From a virus, in IMG/VR virus record IMGVR_UViG_3300043436_002559, positions 1 through 37,596 of that record: a stretch of DNA of 37,596 nucleotides; one strand, written 5' to 3'. The notes beneath the pieces were generated by a model. It saw only the letters and a list, made by a program, of their open reading frames with translations. It ran no database searches and was not told the DNA's origin. This document shows, piece by piece, positions 22,223-28,870 of the stretch (its first letter is position 1; every line of letters starts with the position of its first letter). The translations under genes were made by a program, and so were the position numbers.

Positions 22223-22756
22223 TTAGACTGGAATATTTACTGTCGAAGCCAATGGAATAGCTTGAACGGTACCGCGTGAAGTCAAAGTAATAGTTGACTG
22301 GTTTTGGTCGTTGATCGCTGTTCCAGTAACTGTTTCGAAGTTAGTCAGCTGAGCAGGGTAAGCAATGCCCAAAGTTGTTAAAACATCTGGAGCGCCCCAC
22401 ATCCAGCGAGTGCCGTTGTTCTCTTCGTGAATTACGATAAAACCGCAGCAACAGTCTTGTAATTCCTTAATAGCCTCGCGAGTTGCCAAAGCGTGGCACG
22501 GAAATACAGCAACCAAAGTTTGAGTAATTACAGTATTACAGTTTACTCTTTCGCCAGTTTCCGTAAAGTTGGCAGTCTCCTGATAAGGCTCAAACTCATA
22601 GAATTTAGTAGCGCCTACCATTGTGATCGTGTCAATTTCGCCAGCCGTGATGTTTAAAGCGGATACGTCCTCTTTCGAAGCGACCCAAAACTTAGCTAAA
22701 CCACCAGCGCAGGCGTTTGCGCAATCTATTGTTAAACCTGTTGTTAGACAGCTCAT
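22223..22756 (-). CDS. Major tail (tube) protein candidate
   Basis: 177 residues. Two Cys pairs near the start (MSCLTTGLTIDCANACAGG), then beta-rich stretches (TKFYEFEPYQETANFTETGE), a CCCGFIVIHEENNGTRWMWG segment and a C-terminal TVTGTAINDQNQSTITLTSR. This pattern is typical of the tail-tube proteins of Bacteroidota siphoviruses, which form the long non-contractile tube. It follows the major capsid gene. Identification rests on resemblance to that family and on gene order. Confidence 0.7.
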   Translation of the reverse strand: MSCLTTGLTIDCANACAGGLAKFWVASKEDVSALNITAGEIDTITMVGATKFYEFEPYQETANFTETGERVNCNTVITQTLVAVFPCHALATREAIKELQDCCCGFIVIHEENNGTRWMWGAPDVLTTLGIAYPAQLTNFETVTGTAINDQNQSTITLTSRGTVQAIPLASTVNIPV

Positions 22757-22782
22757 ATTTATATTTTTATTAGGTTAAAAAA

Positions 22783-23772
22783 TTAGTATGCAACCGTGAT
22801 CAGGTCTGAATGCTTGTAGTTGAAACCAAGGTAAAAACGTGATTTCACTTTCAATTTCTCATCCTCCTCATCGTGCCAAGCAATTGCCTGATTGATCGGG
22901 TTAGCAATGTCAGTACCCAAAACAAAGTTTGTTCTCTCAGTGTAAAGTACAAAGTTAGCATCTTGCACATTCAAATAAGAGTCTGCATATTGCTGCCAGT
23001 CGTACATTGGCTTAACCTCAATGCCATTAAACGTCAATCTCTGAGCGCCATTTGTAAGGAGTGTCAAGTGAGCCGCAGAGCTTACACCATTATTTTGCAA
23101 ATCCTGCAGGTATTGTCTGTAAACATTAGCAGATACCAAAAGCACTTTTTGAGCCTCAGGAACAGCCGCCAAAACATTAGAGCTATTTTCCCAAACTGCA
23201 GTAAGTAGGTCGATACCGTCACCAGCTCCGAGCGGAGTACCTGAGTTTGAATTGATATAAGGAACTAAGTTGCCAGCAACCAATTGCGGAATATAAACAG
23301 ACCACATACCGTCAGTTATGTTAACAGCATCGTCCACGCTTGCTTTGTTACCAAAGAAAGCAACTTTCAACATCTGTTTGCGCAAAGCCTGCACCATTCT
23401 TGTCATAAGGATCTGCATAAAGATAGTGCCCTCTAAGTTGCTGCTATTGCTGCCAGCTTTGAGCTTTTGCTTATAAACAGTACCGACAAATTCGTCATAA
23501 CAAAGCTCGAGGTTTACTTTGATTTCGTCTACTTCGATACATCTTTCAAACAAGCCGAGTGAACCCTTTGGAGTCCATCCGCAACCGCCTGACAGCTGCA
23601 TAATATCCTCCATAGCGCCAACGTAGCCAATTTGTTGTTTATTGTTTACGAGTACCATTGTCTCGAAAATGTCTTCTATTTCAGCGTCAAAAAATACAGG
23701 TTTAAAAAGCATTTCCTGCGCCTGAGTGCCTACAAGTCCTATTCTGAACTGTCCAGCTTCAAAAGTTGCCAT
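22783..23772 (-). CDS. Major capsid protein
   Basis: 329 residues, with the sequence pattern of an HK97-fold capsid protein from Bacteroidota phages: an N-terminal arm, DDAVNITDGMWSVYIPQLVA, AVPEAQKVLLVSANVYRQYL, NGIEVKPMYDWQQYADSYLN and FVLYTERTNFVLGTDIANP. It follows the prohead protease and candidate decoration protein in the same operon, the normal order for an HK97-like head. The ATG at 23772 has an A/T-rich leader of the kind used by other genes here. Confidence 0.88.
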   Translation of the reverse strand: MATFEAGQFRIGLVGTQAQEMLFKPVFFDAEIEDIFETMVLVNNKQQIGYVGAMEDIMQLSGGCGWTPKGSLGLFERCIEVDEIKVNLELCYDEFVGTVYKQKLKAGSNSSNLEGTIFMQILMTRMVQALRKQMLKVAFFGNKASVDDAVNITDGMWSVYIPQLVAGNLVPYINSNSGTPLGAGDGIDLLTAVWENSSNVLAAVPEAQKVLLVSANVYRQYLQDLQNNGVSSAAHLTLLTNGAQRLTFNGIEVKPMYDWQQYADSYLNVQDANFVLYTERTNFVLGTDIANPINQAIAWHDEEDEKLKVKSRFYLGFNYKHSDLITVAY

Positions 23773-23804
23773 ATATTTAAAATTTTGATTTGTGAGTTAA
23801 TAAA

Positions 23805-24578
23805 TTAAACAAGTGTCCAAGTTACTGTCAAAGTAATAGAACCTCCGTCGCTTACAAAGTTAATATCCCCAGTCTGAGCACCTGCTCCGAGATTGCCGTC
23901 AGCAACCGCAGACAAAGTGTACTTGTTGCCTGGATAAATTACACCTGCAAATTGTGGAAGCGTCGCACTAAGTACGTCAGCAACTGGAGTTGCACTTGCA
24001 ACGGTCAAAACCGTAAAGCCAGTATTATGCAATTCAACTTGGAAAGGAATATCCGCACCGTCTGGGAAAGATCCGAGCGCCAAAGTTGTAATGCCAAGTG
24101 CACCGCCAACTGCTGAAAGAGAAAGAACTGGATTAGCCAGAGCCTCAGTGTCAATTGACAAACTTCCGCCGTTATATGCAAAGCTAAATTTCTTAGTACA
24201 ATCGCAACCGAGCAAATCGCTTTCTCCGATACTGATCTCGATAATTACTGACCAGTCAGAGCCGTTAAGACCAGTTACATCAAGTGTAAGCTCGTCAACT
24301 ACACCAGTGCCAACTGCAGTAACGAAATTACCTTGACCGTCTGTAATTTGAACCTTTACATATTTTGTATCGTAGTCATCAGTTGGAGTGTTAAACTCAA
24401 TTGTAGTCACACCTTCAACGGTTGTCATATCCAAATCGAGCTGAATATCGCAGCAACCGCCACAATCCTCAATTTTTAGGATTTCAGCATTGGCAGCATT
24501 AGCCAAAGGATTTGTGCGAGAGAAAAAGAACTCCTCGCTGTTCCCCTCCTGATAAAAGTTTTCTTTATTGAATGACAT
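23805..24578 (-). CDS. Candidate capsid decoration protein, beta-rich, Cys-rich N-terminus
   Basis: 257 residues. Residues ~38-45 hold DCGGCCDIQL and ~127-131 hold GCDCTKK, so it may bind metal. The rest is beta-rich and repetitive (FNTPTDDYDTKYVKVQITDG; GSLSIDTEALANPVLSLSAV; ATLPQFAGVIYPGNKYTLSA) with an Ig-like end (GSITLTVTWTLV). No enzymatic motif. Position between the prohead protease/scaffold and the major capsid gene suggests decoration or minor capsid. I cannot assign a family with certainty. Confidence 0.6.
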   Translation of the reverse strand: MSFNKENFYQEGNSEEFFFSRTNPLANAANAEILKIEDCGGCCDIQLDLDMTTVEGVTTIEFNTPTDDYDTKYVKVQITDGQGNFVTAVGTGVVDELTLDVTGLNGSDWSVIIEISIGESDLLGCDCTKKFSFAYNGGSLSIDTEALANPVLSLSAVGGALGITTLALGSFPDGADIPFQVELHNTGFTVLTVASATPVADVLSATLPQFAGVIYPGNKYTLSAVADGNLGAGAQTGDINFVSDGGSITLTVTWTLV

Positions 24579-24584
24579 TTTATA

Positions 24585-24944
24585 TTAGTTTTTGATAAGT
24601 GAGTTAATGAATTTTGAAGCCTGCAAAATTTGGTCCTGAGTGAAACCGATTTCAGCAGTTTTTTCCGCTTTTACGTCGCTTTTATAGCTAATTTTCGCCT
24701 GAATTTCAGCCTCCAAAGCTTCGAGTTTGAGTTGTTTTTCCTCGAGCTGTTTGTCCAGAGCATCGATTTTTGCCTCCAATTCGGCTTTGTCGTCGCTCTT
24801 AACTTCCTCTTTTGCGTCAATGGCTGGCTCTTCGGCTTTTTCCTCAACAACGGGAGCCGTCTCGACTTCCTGCTCAGTTATTTCAGCCTTAAAACCAAAC
24901 ATATTAGCGAGTTGCTGGAGAAAAGTCTTTTTTTCAACTTGCAT
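24585..24944 (-). CDS. Possible nested scaffold protein (internal start)
   Basis: In-frame ATG at 24944 inside the protease gene, preceded by AAAATTAAAAACAGT, an A/T-rich leader of the type seen before other starts. The product (~119 aa) would be MQVEKKTFLQQL plus the whole acidic coiled-coil region. A nested scaffold is known from lambda (Nu3 inside C). Position and leader support it; there is no direct proof of use. Confidence 0.45.
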   Translation of the reverse strand: MQVEKKTFLQQLANMFGFKAEITEQEVETAPVVEEKAEEPAIDAKEEVKSDDKAELEAKIDALDKQLEEKQLKLEALEAEIQAKISYKSDVKAEKTAEIGFTQDQILQASKFINSLIKN

Positions 24945-25559
24945 ACTGTTTTTAATTTTATTTGGAATGTTTTTAAATTTTGCCTCCGCTCTGATCATTG
25001 CGTAGGTTTCTTCATATATAGAGTTTTCGTCTTTTTTTTCTTCGACTATGCTGTCAATAAAACCCATTTCGAGCGCCTCATCTGCAGTCAACCAAGTTTC
25101 AGCCGACATCATTTTTTTAACTTCCTCTAAGGTTTTCTCTTTACTGCCTCCGATCAACTTTCCTTTGCTTTCGAGCTGAGCCGTATAAATCGCAGCCATT
25201 TGCTCGTCAAACATTCTTAAAAGCTCGATTGTCTTTTCAAGCTCAAAGACGTTACCTTCAACACCGCCCCAGCTATTATGCATCATAAAAAAGGAGTTTT
25301 TAGTCATTTCCTTTTTCTTTCCTGCCATTAAGATAATTGTCGCAGCACTGGCAACAATCCCGATGCCTCTCGTTGTGGTTTTACCTGGATATAAAGCGAT
25401 CATTTCAGAGATTGCCATTCCCTCGATAATAGATCCGCCAGAGCTTGATATATTGATAAGCACGTCCTGACCGCCAGCCTCATTCAAAGCCTTTTTAACC
25501 GTGTCTTTCGTTTCGGTGTCTTTGCTGCCTATTGTGCCAAAAATGTTTAATTCAAACAT
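24585..25559 (-). CDS. ClpP-type prohead protease fused to scaffold
   Basis: 324 residues from ATG at 25559; the frame is open to 25580 through a TTG, but that adds seven residues outside the family. ClpP-fold features: ISSSGGSIIEGMAISEMIAL, GIVASAATIIL (nucleophile Ser71), FFMMHNSWGG (His94) and TWLTADEALEMGFIDS. The C-terminal third is acidic and coiled-coil (KAELEAKIDALDKQLEEKQL), typical of scaffolds. It matures the prohead by cleaving the scaffold and itself. An internal ATG at 24944 (MQVEKKTFLQQL) with an A-rich leader could make a separate scaffold of ~119 aa, as in the lambda C/Nu3 pair. Confidence 0.88.
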   Translation of the reverse strand: MFELNIFGTIGSKDTETKDTVKKALNEAGGQDVLINISSSGGSIIEGMAISEMIALYPGKTTTRGIGIVASAATIILMAGKKKEMTKNSFFMMHNSWGGVEGNVFELEKTIELLRMFDEQMAAIYTAQLESKGKLIGGSKEKTLEEVKKMMSAETWLTADEALEMGFIDSIVEEKKDENSIYEETYAMIRAEAKFKNIPNKIKNSMQVEKKTFLQQLANMFGFKAEITEQEVETAPVVEEKAEEPAIDAKEEVKSDDKAELEAKIDALDKQLEEKQLKLEALEAEIQAKISYKSDVKAEKTAEIGFTQDQILQASKFINSLIKN

Positions 25560-25577
25560 TGATTTATAGATTTTGAA

Positions 25578-25605
25578 CAAAAATAAATACTCATTTGCTC
25601 ACAAA
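25578..25605 (-). promoter_or_regulatory. Promoter candidate for the structural operon
   Basis: Minus strand has TTTG (25605-25602), a 16-base spacer and TATTTTTG (25585-25578), just after the terminator at 25618-25648. The start would be near 25572, leaving a leader of about 13 bases before the ATG at 25559. The spacer is a little shorter than typical (17-21). Confidence 0.4.
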
Positions 25606-25617
25606 AAAACGATAAAT

Positions 25618-25648
25618 AAAAAAACCGCTACCCAGTTAAGGATAGCGG
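25618..25648 (-). terminator. Intrinsic terminator after the lysis operon
   Basis: Minus strand reads CCGCTATCC, loop TTAACT, GGGTAGCGG then seven T. The stem has nine positions with one mismatch. It lies 52 bases after the stop of the GH73 gene and before the structural promoter, separating two operons. Confidence 0.8.
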
Positions 25649-25686
25649 CAAACTTAAAAAACTAATGGAATTGCTACATACAAAGA

Positions 25687-25694
25687 CAAATATA
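25687..25694 (-). promoter_or_regulatory. Second -7 box just before the terminator
   Basis: TATATTTG on the minus strand (25694-25687), with TTTG about 24 bases upstream. A transcript starting here would hit the terminator after ~60 bases, so either it makes a short RNA or readthrough is regulated. Confidence 0.35.
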
Positions 25695-25699
25695 AATCT

Positions 25700-26218
25700 T
25701 TATTTCAGATCATAGCGCCAAAGCTTATTTTTTTCAATTACTGAGATTAAAATTTCGGCGTATTTTGGATGCGTTGCATATCCGCATTTTTTCAAACCTC
25801 GTGCCCAACTTTTATAATCAGTCCTTTTGAGTTTTGTCAGGTGTCTGTAATGCCTTGACGTTAACAGTCTGGAGTGATCCCGATATGACCACCAAGCGGA
25901 ACGGTACACAACAAACCTATCTTTCGGAGTGTCATCTTTGTAAACTGCATACTTTTCCTTTCTGCCTTTATACCATTTGACCCCGAAATGGTTATTGTGC
26001 TTTTTAGCCAGACTTGACCGTCCGCAGTTGCTTTCGATTATTCCCTGAGCCAAAGTTATACTGACTGGAATATTGTAGAGCCTCGCTTCCGTTTGCGCTG
26101 TCTTTAAATACCTTTCGATGTATTGCTCAATGTGATTTTTTGGAGGCTGTTTTTTTAGCGCTGGAAAGGTTGCCGCTGATAATAGCAGCGCCGTTAAAAT
26201 TAAGATTGCTGTTTTCAT
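25700..26218 (-). CDS. Secreted GH73 glucosaminidase (lysis enzyme)
   Basis: 172 residues with an N-terminal signal peptide (MKTAILILTALLLSAATFPA). The mature part is a FlgJ/GH73 N-acetylglucosaminidase: IPVSITLAQGIIESNCGRS with catalytic Glu62, NNHFGVKWYKG, and a final GYATHPKYAEILISVIEK. It cuts the glycan strands of peptidoglycan. The Sec signal suggests export into the periplasm by the host. It ends the operon of cassette 1 and is directly followed by a terminator; the ATG overlaps the stop of the 60-aa gene (ATGA). Confidence 0.9.
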   Translation of the reverse strand: MKTAILILTALLLSAATFPALKKQPPKNHIEQYIERYLKTAQTEARLYNIPVSITLAQGIIESNCGRSSLAKKHNNHFGVKWYKGRKEKYAVYKDDTPKDRFVVYRSAWWSYRDHSRLLTSRHYRHLTKLKRTDYKSWARGLKKCGYATHPKYAEILISVIEKNKLWRYDLK

Positions 26219-26397
26219 TGTGTGTTGTTTAAAAGTTGTTCGTTTAGCTGTTTGATTGTTTCTTTAAATCCAAATGGGAAGCAAGTATATTCCCAAAGAT
26301 AGAACTCACATTGCTCGTCTGTCCAGTCGGGTTTAAAATATTTTACCCATTCAATGTAAGTCATATCATTTGCCATTGATAATGTTAGCTCTTCCAT
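26215..26397 (-). CDS. Unknown small acidic protein, 60 aa
   Basis: ATG at 26397; stop overlaps the glucosaminidase ATG. It is acidic and Trp-rich (TYIEWVKYFKPDWTDEQCEF and LWEYTCFPFGFKETIK). No signal or membrane segment. No known domain. Its leader (ACACAATG) resembles the one of the next gene. Co-transcribed with the lysis genes. Confidence 0.7.
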   Translation of the reverse strand: MEELTLSMANDMTYIEWVKYFKPDWTDEQCEFYLWEYTCFPFGFKETIKQLNEQLLNNTQ

Positions 26398-26510
26398 TGT
26401 GTTGTGTTTTTAAATTAAAAAATGCGTTTTTGAATTATCCCCAGAACGCTAACTGTGGCAACATACGATTTGGAATACTTAGTCGTATTATCTTCGGTCC
26501 ATACTCAGCG
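26398..26510 (-). other. 113-base non-coding gap with nested inverted repeats
   Basis: Longest gene-free gap inside the lysis operon. On the minus strand TACTTAG and CTAAGTA (7 bp) can pair, with inner GTAT and ATAC inside. A 9-codon frame MLPQLAFWG lies further downstream. No promoter box is seen. It may be a structured RNA or just spacer; function unknown. Confidence 0.4.
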
Positions 26511-26738
26511 CTAAGTAGAGGGCTTATAAGTTTCAATTTCTTGTTTTACCATTTGCCAATAAATATACAAAAGAACATATTCTTCTGCGTCAATGCTATT
26601 TATAATTTCTTCAACTGCTATCAAAGCACATTGTTTAGCTAAGTCATTTATGACAAATCCGTTAATACTATATTTAGCACTTAACAACTCTTTAATGTAA
26701 TAATGGATTAACTCCTTTGCTTTTTCTTTTGCTGTCAT
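26511..26738 (-). CDS. Unknown small protein, 75 aa (MTAKEKA type)
   Basis: ATG at 26738 overlaps the stop of the 64-aa gene. It starts MTAKEKAKELIHYYIKELL, a pattern often seen in small proteins of Bacteroidota phages and genomes. The rest is helical (NDLAKQCALIAVEEIINSI) with an acidic end. The first bases are a copy of those of the next upstream gene (see repeat). No known function. Confidence 0.75.
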   Translation of the reverse strand: MTAKEKAKELIHYYIKELLSAKYSINGFVINDLAKQCALIAVEEIINSIDAEEYVLLYIYWQMVKQEIETYKPST

Positions 26739-26745
26739 TTCAAAG
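26730..26745. repeat. 16-base direct repeat at a gene junction (copy A)
   Basis: Plus strand TGCTGTCATTTCAAAG; identical to 26921-26936. Both copies cover the same kind of stop/start junction, reading on the minus strand CTTTGAAATGACAGCA, and both begin the protein MTA. They flank the 64-aa gene, which could have been inserted or lost by recombination between them. Confidence 0.7.
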
Positions 26746-26929
26746 GTTTTTTGTAGGTTTCATTGTAGTATTGTTCGCCATCTCTTTCATCTTCAAACCA
26801 ACAGTCTTTTGCATCTATTATCTGCTGCTTTTCCATTTCTTTAGCTTGTTCAATTATTTCATAAGCTAAATCAAGATATTCTATTCCATTATCTGTTAAT
26901 TCATCTATTAACCATTCTACTGCTGTCAT
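26735..26929 (-). CDS. Unknown small protein, 64 aa (MTAVEWLIDEL type)
   Basis: ATG at 26929 overlaps the stop of the upstream membrane-protein gene. MTAVEWLIDELTDNGIEY, then EQAKEMEKQQIIDAKDCW and a Tyr-rich end. Proteins starting this way are common in Bacteroidota phages and prophages; function unknown. It sits between the two copies of the 16-base repeat, so it looks like a cassette. Confidence 0.78.
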   Translation of the reverse strand: MTAVEWLIDELTDNGIEYLDLAYEIIEQAKEMEKQQIIDAKDCWFEDERDGEQYYNETYKKPLK

Positions 26930-26936
26930 TTCAAAG
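26921..26936. repeat. 16-base direct repeat at a gene junction (copy B)
   Basis: Second copy of the sequence at 26730-26745 (TGCTGTCATTTCAAAG). The two are 191 bases apart and frame the 64-aa gene exactly from stop/start to stop/start. Confidence 0.7.
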
Positions 26937-27093
26937 TTTTTATTTCCGTAATGGAGTCGTTAACAAAAAAGATTTTTAAAGTGTCTGAGCCATTGAAAGG
27001 CTGCTCGGGTGCCTTGTATTCCTGCTGAAACTCGCAGCGTAATAATTGCCATACCAAGATAGATAAAATTATTACCGTGATTAAATCTTTCAA
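26926..27093 (-). CDS. Small single-span membrane protein, 55 aa, TTG start
   Basis: The frame is open upstream, but a TTG at 27093 overlaps the stop of the SPOR-like gene (TTGA), which fits the coupling seen at other junctions and starts MKDLITVIILSILVWQLL, a transmembrane helix followed by RCEFQQ and a ~35-residue polar tail. This looks like an inner-membrane protein with a periplasmic tail. It might work with the secreted SPOR protein, or as a spanin-like element, but neither is shown. No ATG exists in this frame. Confidence 0.55.
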   Translation of the reverse strand: MKDLITVIILSILVWQLLRCEFQQEYKAPEQPFNGSDTLKIFFVNDSITEIKTLK

Positions 27094-27404
27094 TCCTTTG
27101 TTATAAAAGGGTAAAAAGTAGCGACCTGCTCTCTCGTACGTCTGCAGATAAAAGCGTCTTTGTGCGCCCGCTGCCAAGTTGCGATCATATAGTCCGCTTC
27201 CATTTCAGTCTCGTAAACAAACATAATACGATAATAATCCCCGACCTGCTCAACCATAGCTTTGTCGAGCGTACACATAGCAAGATGCTCGGCTCTAATA
27301 TATTGAGGTGTCTTTGTGCTCATTATCTGGATGCAGTACAAAGTGTCCGAGCTTTGAGCCATTGCGCTAACTGAAAGCGCCAAAATAAAAAATAAAGTTT
27401 TCAT
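27090..27404 (-). CDS. Secreted SPOR-like domain protein
   Basis: 104 residues with a signal peptide (MKTLFFILALSVSAMAQ, cleaved after about Gln17). The mature part resembles a SPOR repeat: YCIQIMSTKT, AEHLAMCTLDKAMVEQVGDY followed by YRIMFVYETEMEADYMIATW, with the usual two-strand/helix pattern. SPOR domains bind glycans stripped of stem peptides at division sites. In a phage lysis operon it could direct or regulate wall breakdown or host division. Assignment is by pattern only. It has the AAACCTTAT leader. Confidence 0.6.
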   Translation of the reverse strand: MKTLFFILALSVSAMAQSSDTLYCIQIMSTKTPQYIRAEHLAMCTLDKAMVEQVGDYYRIMFVYETEMEADYMIATWQRAHKDAFICRRTREQVATFYPFITKD

Positions 27405-27436
27405 AAAAATAAGGTTTTAAAAATGATAAAAAGTGT

Positions 27437-27883
27437 TTAGAAAGGAAGTTCATCGACATACTCGACCAACTTCGCCAATATTTTTCTTTGGAGTTCGTGC
27501 TCACCTGCATTCATATACTCCGCAGCCTCTGCAACGTCTTGCTTTTTGTGACCGTTGACTTTAAGCTCAGTTATAAAATGCTTAGTTGTCATATTGACAA
27601 ACAACTCGTCTGGGTGCTTAAAAAAGTCTGCTCTAACTTCGACGCAATACTCCCAGCCTGATGCATAATGATAAAATAATACTTCGCTATGTTTAATGTC
27701 TGGGGCGATCAGTCTGTCTCTGGGTATAAAGTGCCGCAAATTTTCGCCTTTGTAAGTGTACTCAATAATAGCACGTTTGTTGAGGCTTTTTTCGTGTGTC
27801 AGCTCGACAACCTTAACAAAAAGTAATTGATTGCTGTAGCCAGTTTCGAGCGAGTGGTGTGTGATTTCTGCGAATGCAAACAT
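27437..27883 (-). CDS. Unknown protein, 148 aa
   Basis: ATG at 27883 with an AAACCTTAT leader and an upstream hairpin. Sequence is mixed alpha/beta: MFAFAEITHHSLETGYSNQL, then KRAIIEYTYKGENLRHFIPR and an acidic end (AGEHELQRKILAKLVEYVDE). No recognised family, no signal or membrane segment. Second gene of the operon of cassette 1; its neighbours are lysis-associated. Confidence 0.75.
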   Translation of the reverse strand: MFAFAEITHHSLETGYSNQLLFVKVVELTHEKSLNKRAIIEYTYKGENLRHFIPRDRLIAPDIKHSEVLFYHYASGWEYCVEVRADFFKHPDELFVNMTTKHFITELKVNGHKKQDVAEAAEYMNAGEHELQRKILAKLVEYVDELPF

Positions 27884-27910
27884 AGAAATAAGGTTTTTAA
27901 GTTTTAAAAA

Positions 27911-27937
27911 TTCGGTTTTGTAGGCTTACCGAAAACC
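27911..27937 (-). promoter_or_regulatory. Intercistronic hairpin before the 148-aa gene
   Basis: Minus strand TTCGGT (27933-27928) can pair with ACCGAA (27916-27911), or GGTTTT (27937-27932) with AAAACC (27919-27914); the two are mutually exclusive. It follows the stop of the 73-aa gene by ten bases, at the same place as the CGGGGAG elements in the other two operons. Confidence 0.5.
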
Positions 27938-27946
27938 TTTGATGTT

Positions 27947-28168
27947 TTAGTTAAGTTTTAATCCGTATTCTTGTGGGTTATCAATCATATAAATTGCAGA
28001 TTCTAAAGCATTTTTCTTTGAATAACTATAATCGTCAACATTGCCGTTGTTAATTTGGGAATACCACAAATTATTATCAAAATCGGTTTTGCAAATTTTA
28101 ATTTCTTGTCCTTTGTATTCAGTTACATAATAACCTGAAGCTAATTTTTTCATTTTTAAAGTTGTCAT
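27947..28168 (-). CDS. Unknown protein, first gene of lysis operon, 73 aa
   Basis: ATG at 28168, 52 bases downstream of the promoter -7 box; a second ATG five codons later (MKKLASGYY) is also possible. The product has beta-like strands (MKKLASGYYVTEYKGQEIKI) and a helical Ser/Ala-rich end (YSYSKKNALESAIYMI). No known family. Same place as the first genes at 11.9 and 17.2 kb. Confidence 0.72.
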   Translation of the reverse strand: MTTLKMKKLASGYYVTEYKGQEIKICKTDFDNNLWYSQINNGNVDDYSYSKKNALESAIYMIDNPQEYGLKLN

Positions 28169-28213
28169 AATCTTAGTTTTTTAAAGTTTTAAATAATTCT
28201 CTTTCGTTTTATG

Positions 28214-28235
28214 TTGATACAAAGATAGAACTACT
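28214..28235 (-). promoter_or_regulatory. Promoter cassette, copy 1 (lysis operon)
   Basis: Minus strand has AGTAGTTCTATCTTTG then TATCAA; -7 box TATCTTTG at 28227-28220. A TTGnnAAAA element begins 31 bases upstream as in the other two copies. It lies in the 131-base gap 28169-28299, after the tail genes. Confidence 0.75.
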
Positions 28236-28299
28236 TATTTAATAAAAAAACATTTTAGCAAAAAACTTTCTTGAAATTGTAATTTTTTTTTCATTTCGC

Positions 28300-28626
28300 C
28301 TAAAAATCGAAGTGATTTGGCAAAAAATATCCCGAATGATTGCTCAATATGTTATAAATTGCCGTTTCCTCAACTGGCAAAACCTTTGTTAATTCAGTAA
28401 CGGCAACCGCCTTTTTTTCGTACCGTTCCAAATATTCTGGATAGACCTTAATAACGACATAGCGATTGATCACCGATTGCCTTACAATATTGTATTTTAG
28501 CAAATAAAAAATAATCGCTTGCAGGTTTTTGATTTCCCCGAGCTTTTCCTCCAGTTCAGCAGCTAATAAGTGACAAAATAAGCGCCTCGAGTTTTTTTGC
28601 CTATCCCTTGTTAGGTTTATGATCAT
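28300..28626 (-). CDS. Unknown protein, 108 aa
   Basis: ATG overlaps the stop of the 78-aa gene (ATGA). Helical (MIINLTRDRQKNSRRLFCHL, then LQAIIFYLLKYNIVRQSVIN) with YVVIKVYPEYLERYEKKAVA and a NILSNHSGYF end. No signal peptide and no known domain. Last gene of the tail operon. Confidence 0.75.
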   Translation of the reverse strand: MIINLTRDRQKNSRRLFCHLLAAELEEKLGEIKNLQAIIFYLLKYNIVRQSVINRYVVIKVYPEYLERYEKKAVAVTELTKVLPVEETAIYNILSNHSGYFLPNHFDF

Positions 28627-28859
28627 AGCTCTAAATTTCTGAAATACATAATAACTTTGCCTTTGCAGGCTGAACAGCTTAAATCCTTTTTCATTCGCTT
28701 CTCGACATTCTCGCCTCTCTGAAATACTTTAATAAACCGATAATAAAAGTAAAACATTCTTTCGAGATCTGAATAAGGTATTAACATTGCTGACTTATTG
28801 CGCTCGATTATTTGCTTAACCTCTGGCAGGTGTTCCGCTGGAATTTCTCTAATATACAT
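28623..28859 (-). CDS. Unknown small protein with CxxC, 78 aa
   Basis: ATG at 28859, 11 bases after the tape measure stop. Basic and aromatic (YIREIPAEHLPEVKQIIERN, ERMFYFYYRFIKVFQRGENV), ending in DLSCSACKGKV with a single CxxC pair. No domain recognised. Overlaps the next gene, so the two are coupled. Tail accessory role is possible by position. Confidence 0.72.
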   Translation of the reverse strand: MYIREIPAEHLPEVKQIIERNKSAMLIPYSDLERMFYFYYRFIKVFQRGENVEKRMKKDLSCSACKGKVIMYFRNLEL

Positions 28860-28870
28860 ATTAAACTATT

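Noticed and set aside
24630-25130. Long plus-strand open frame opposite the protease gene
   Set aside because: Phe/Leu-rich shadow of the acidic coiled-coil region on the other strand, no leader or promoter.
27094-27177. Longer form of the 55-aa membrane protein from 27177
   Set aside because: It would lie within the SPOR-like gene in another frame and has no good start; the TTG at 27093 overlaps the stop as at other junctions.
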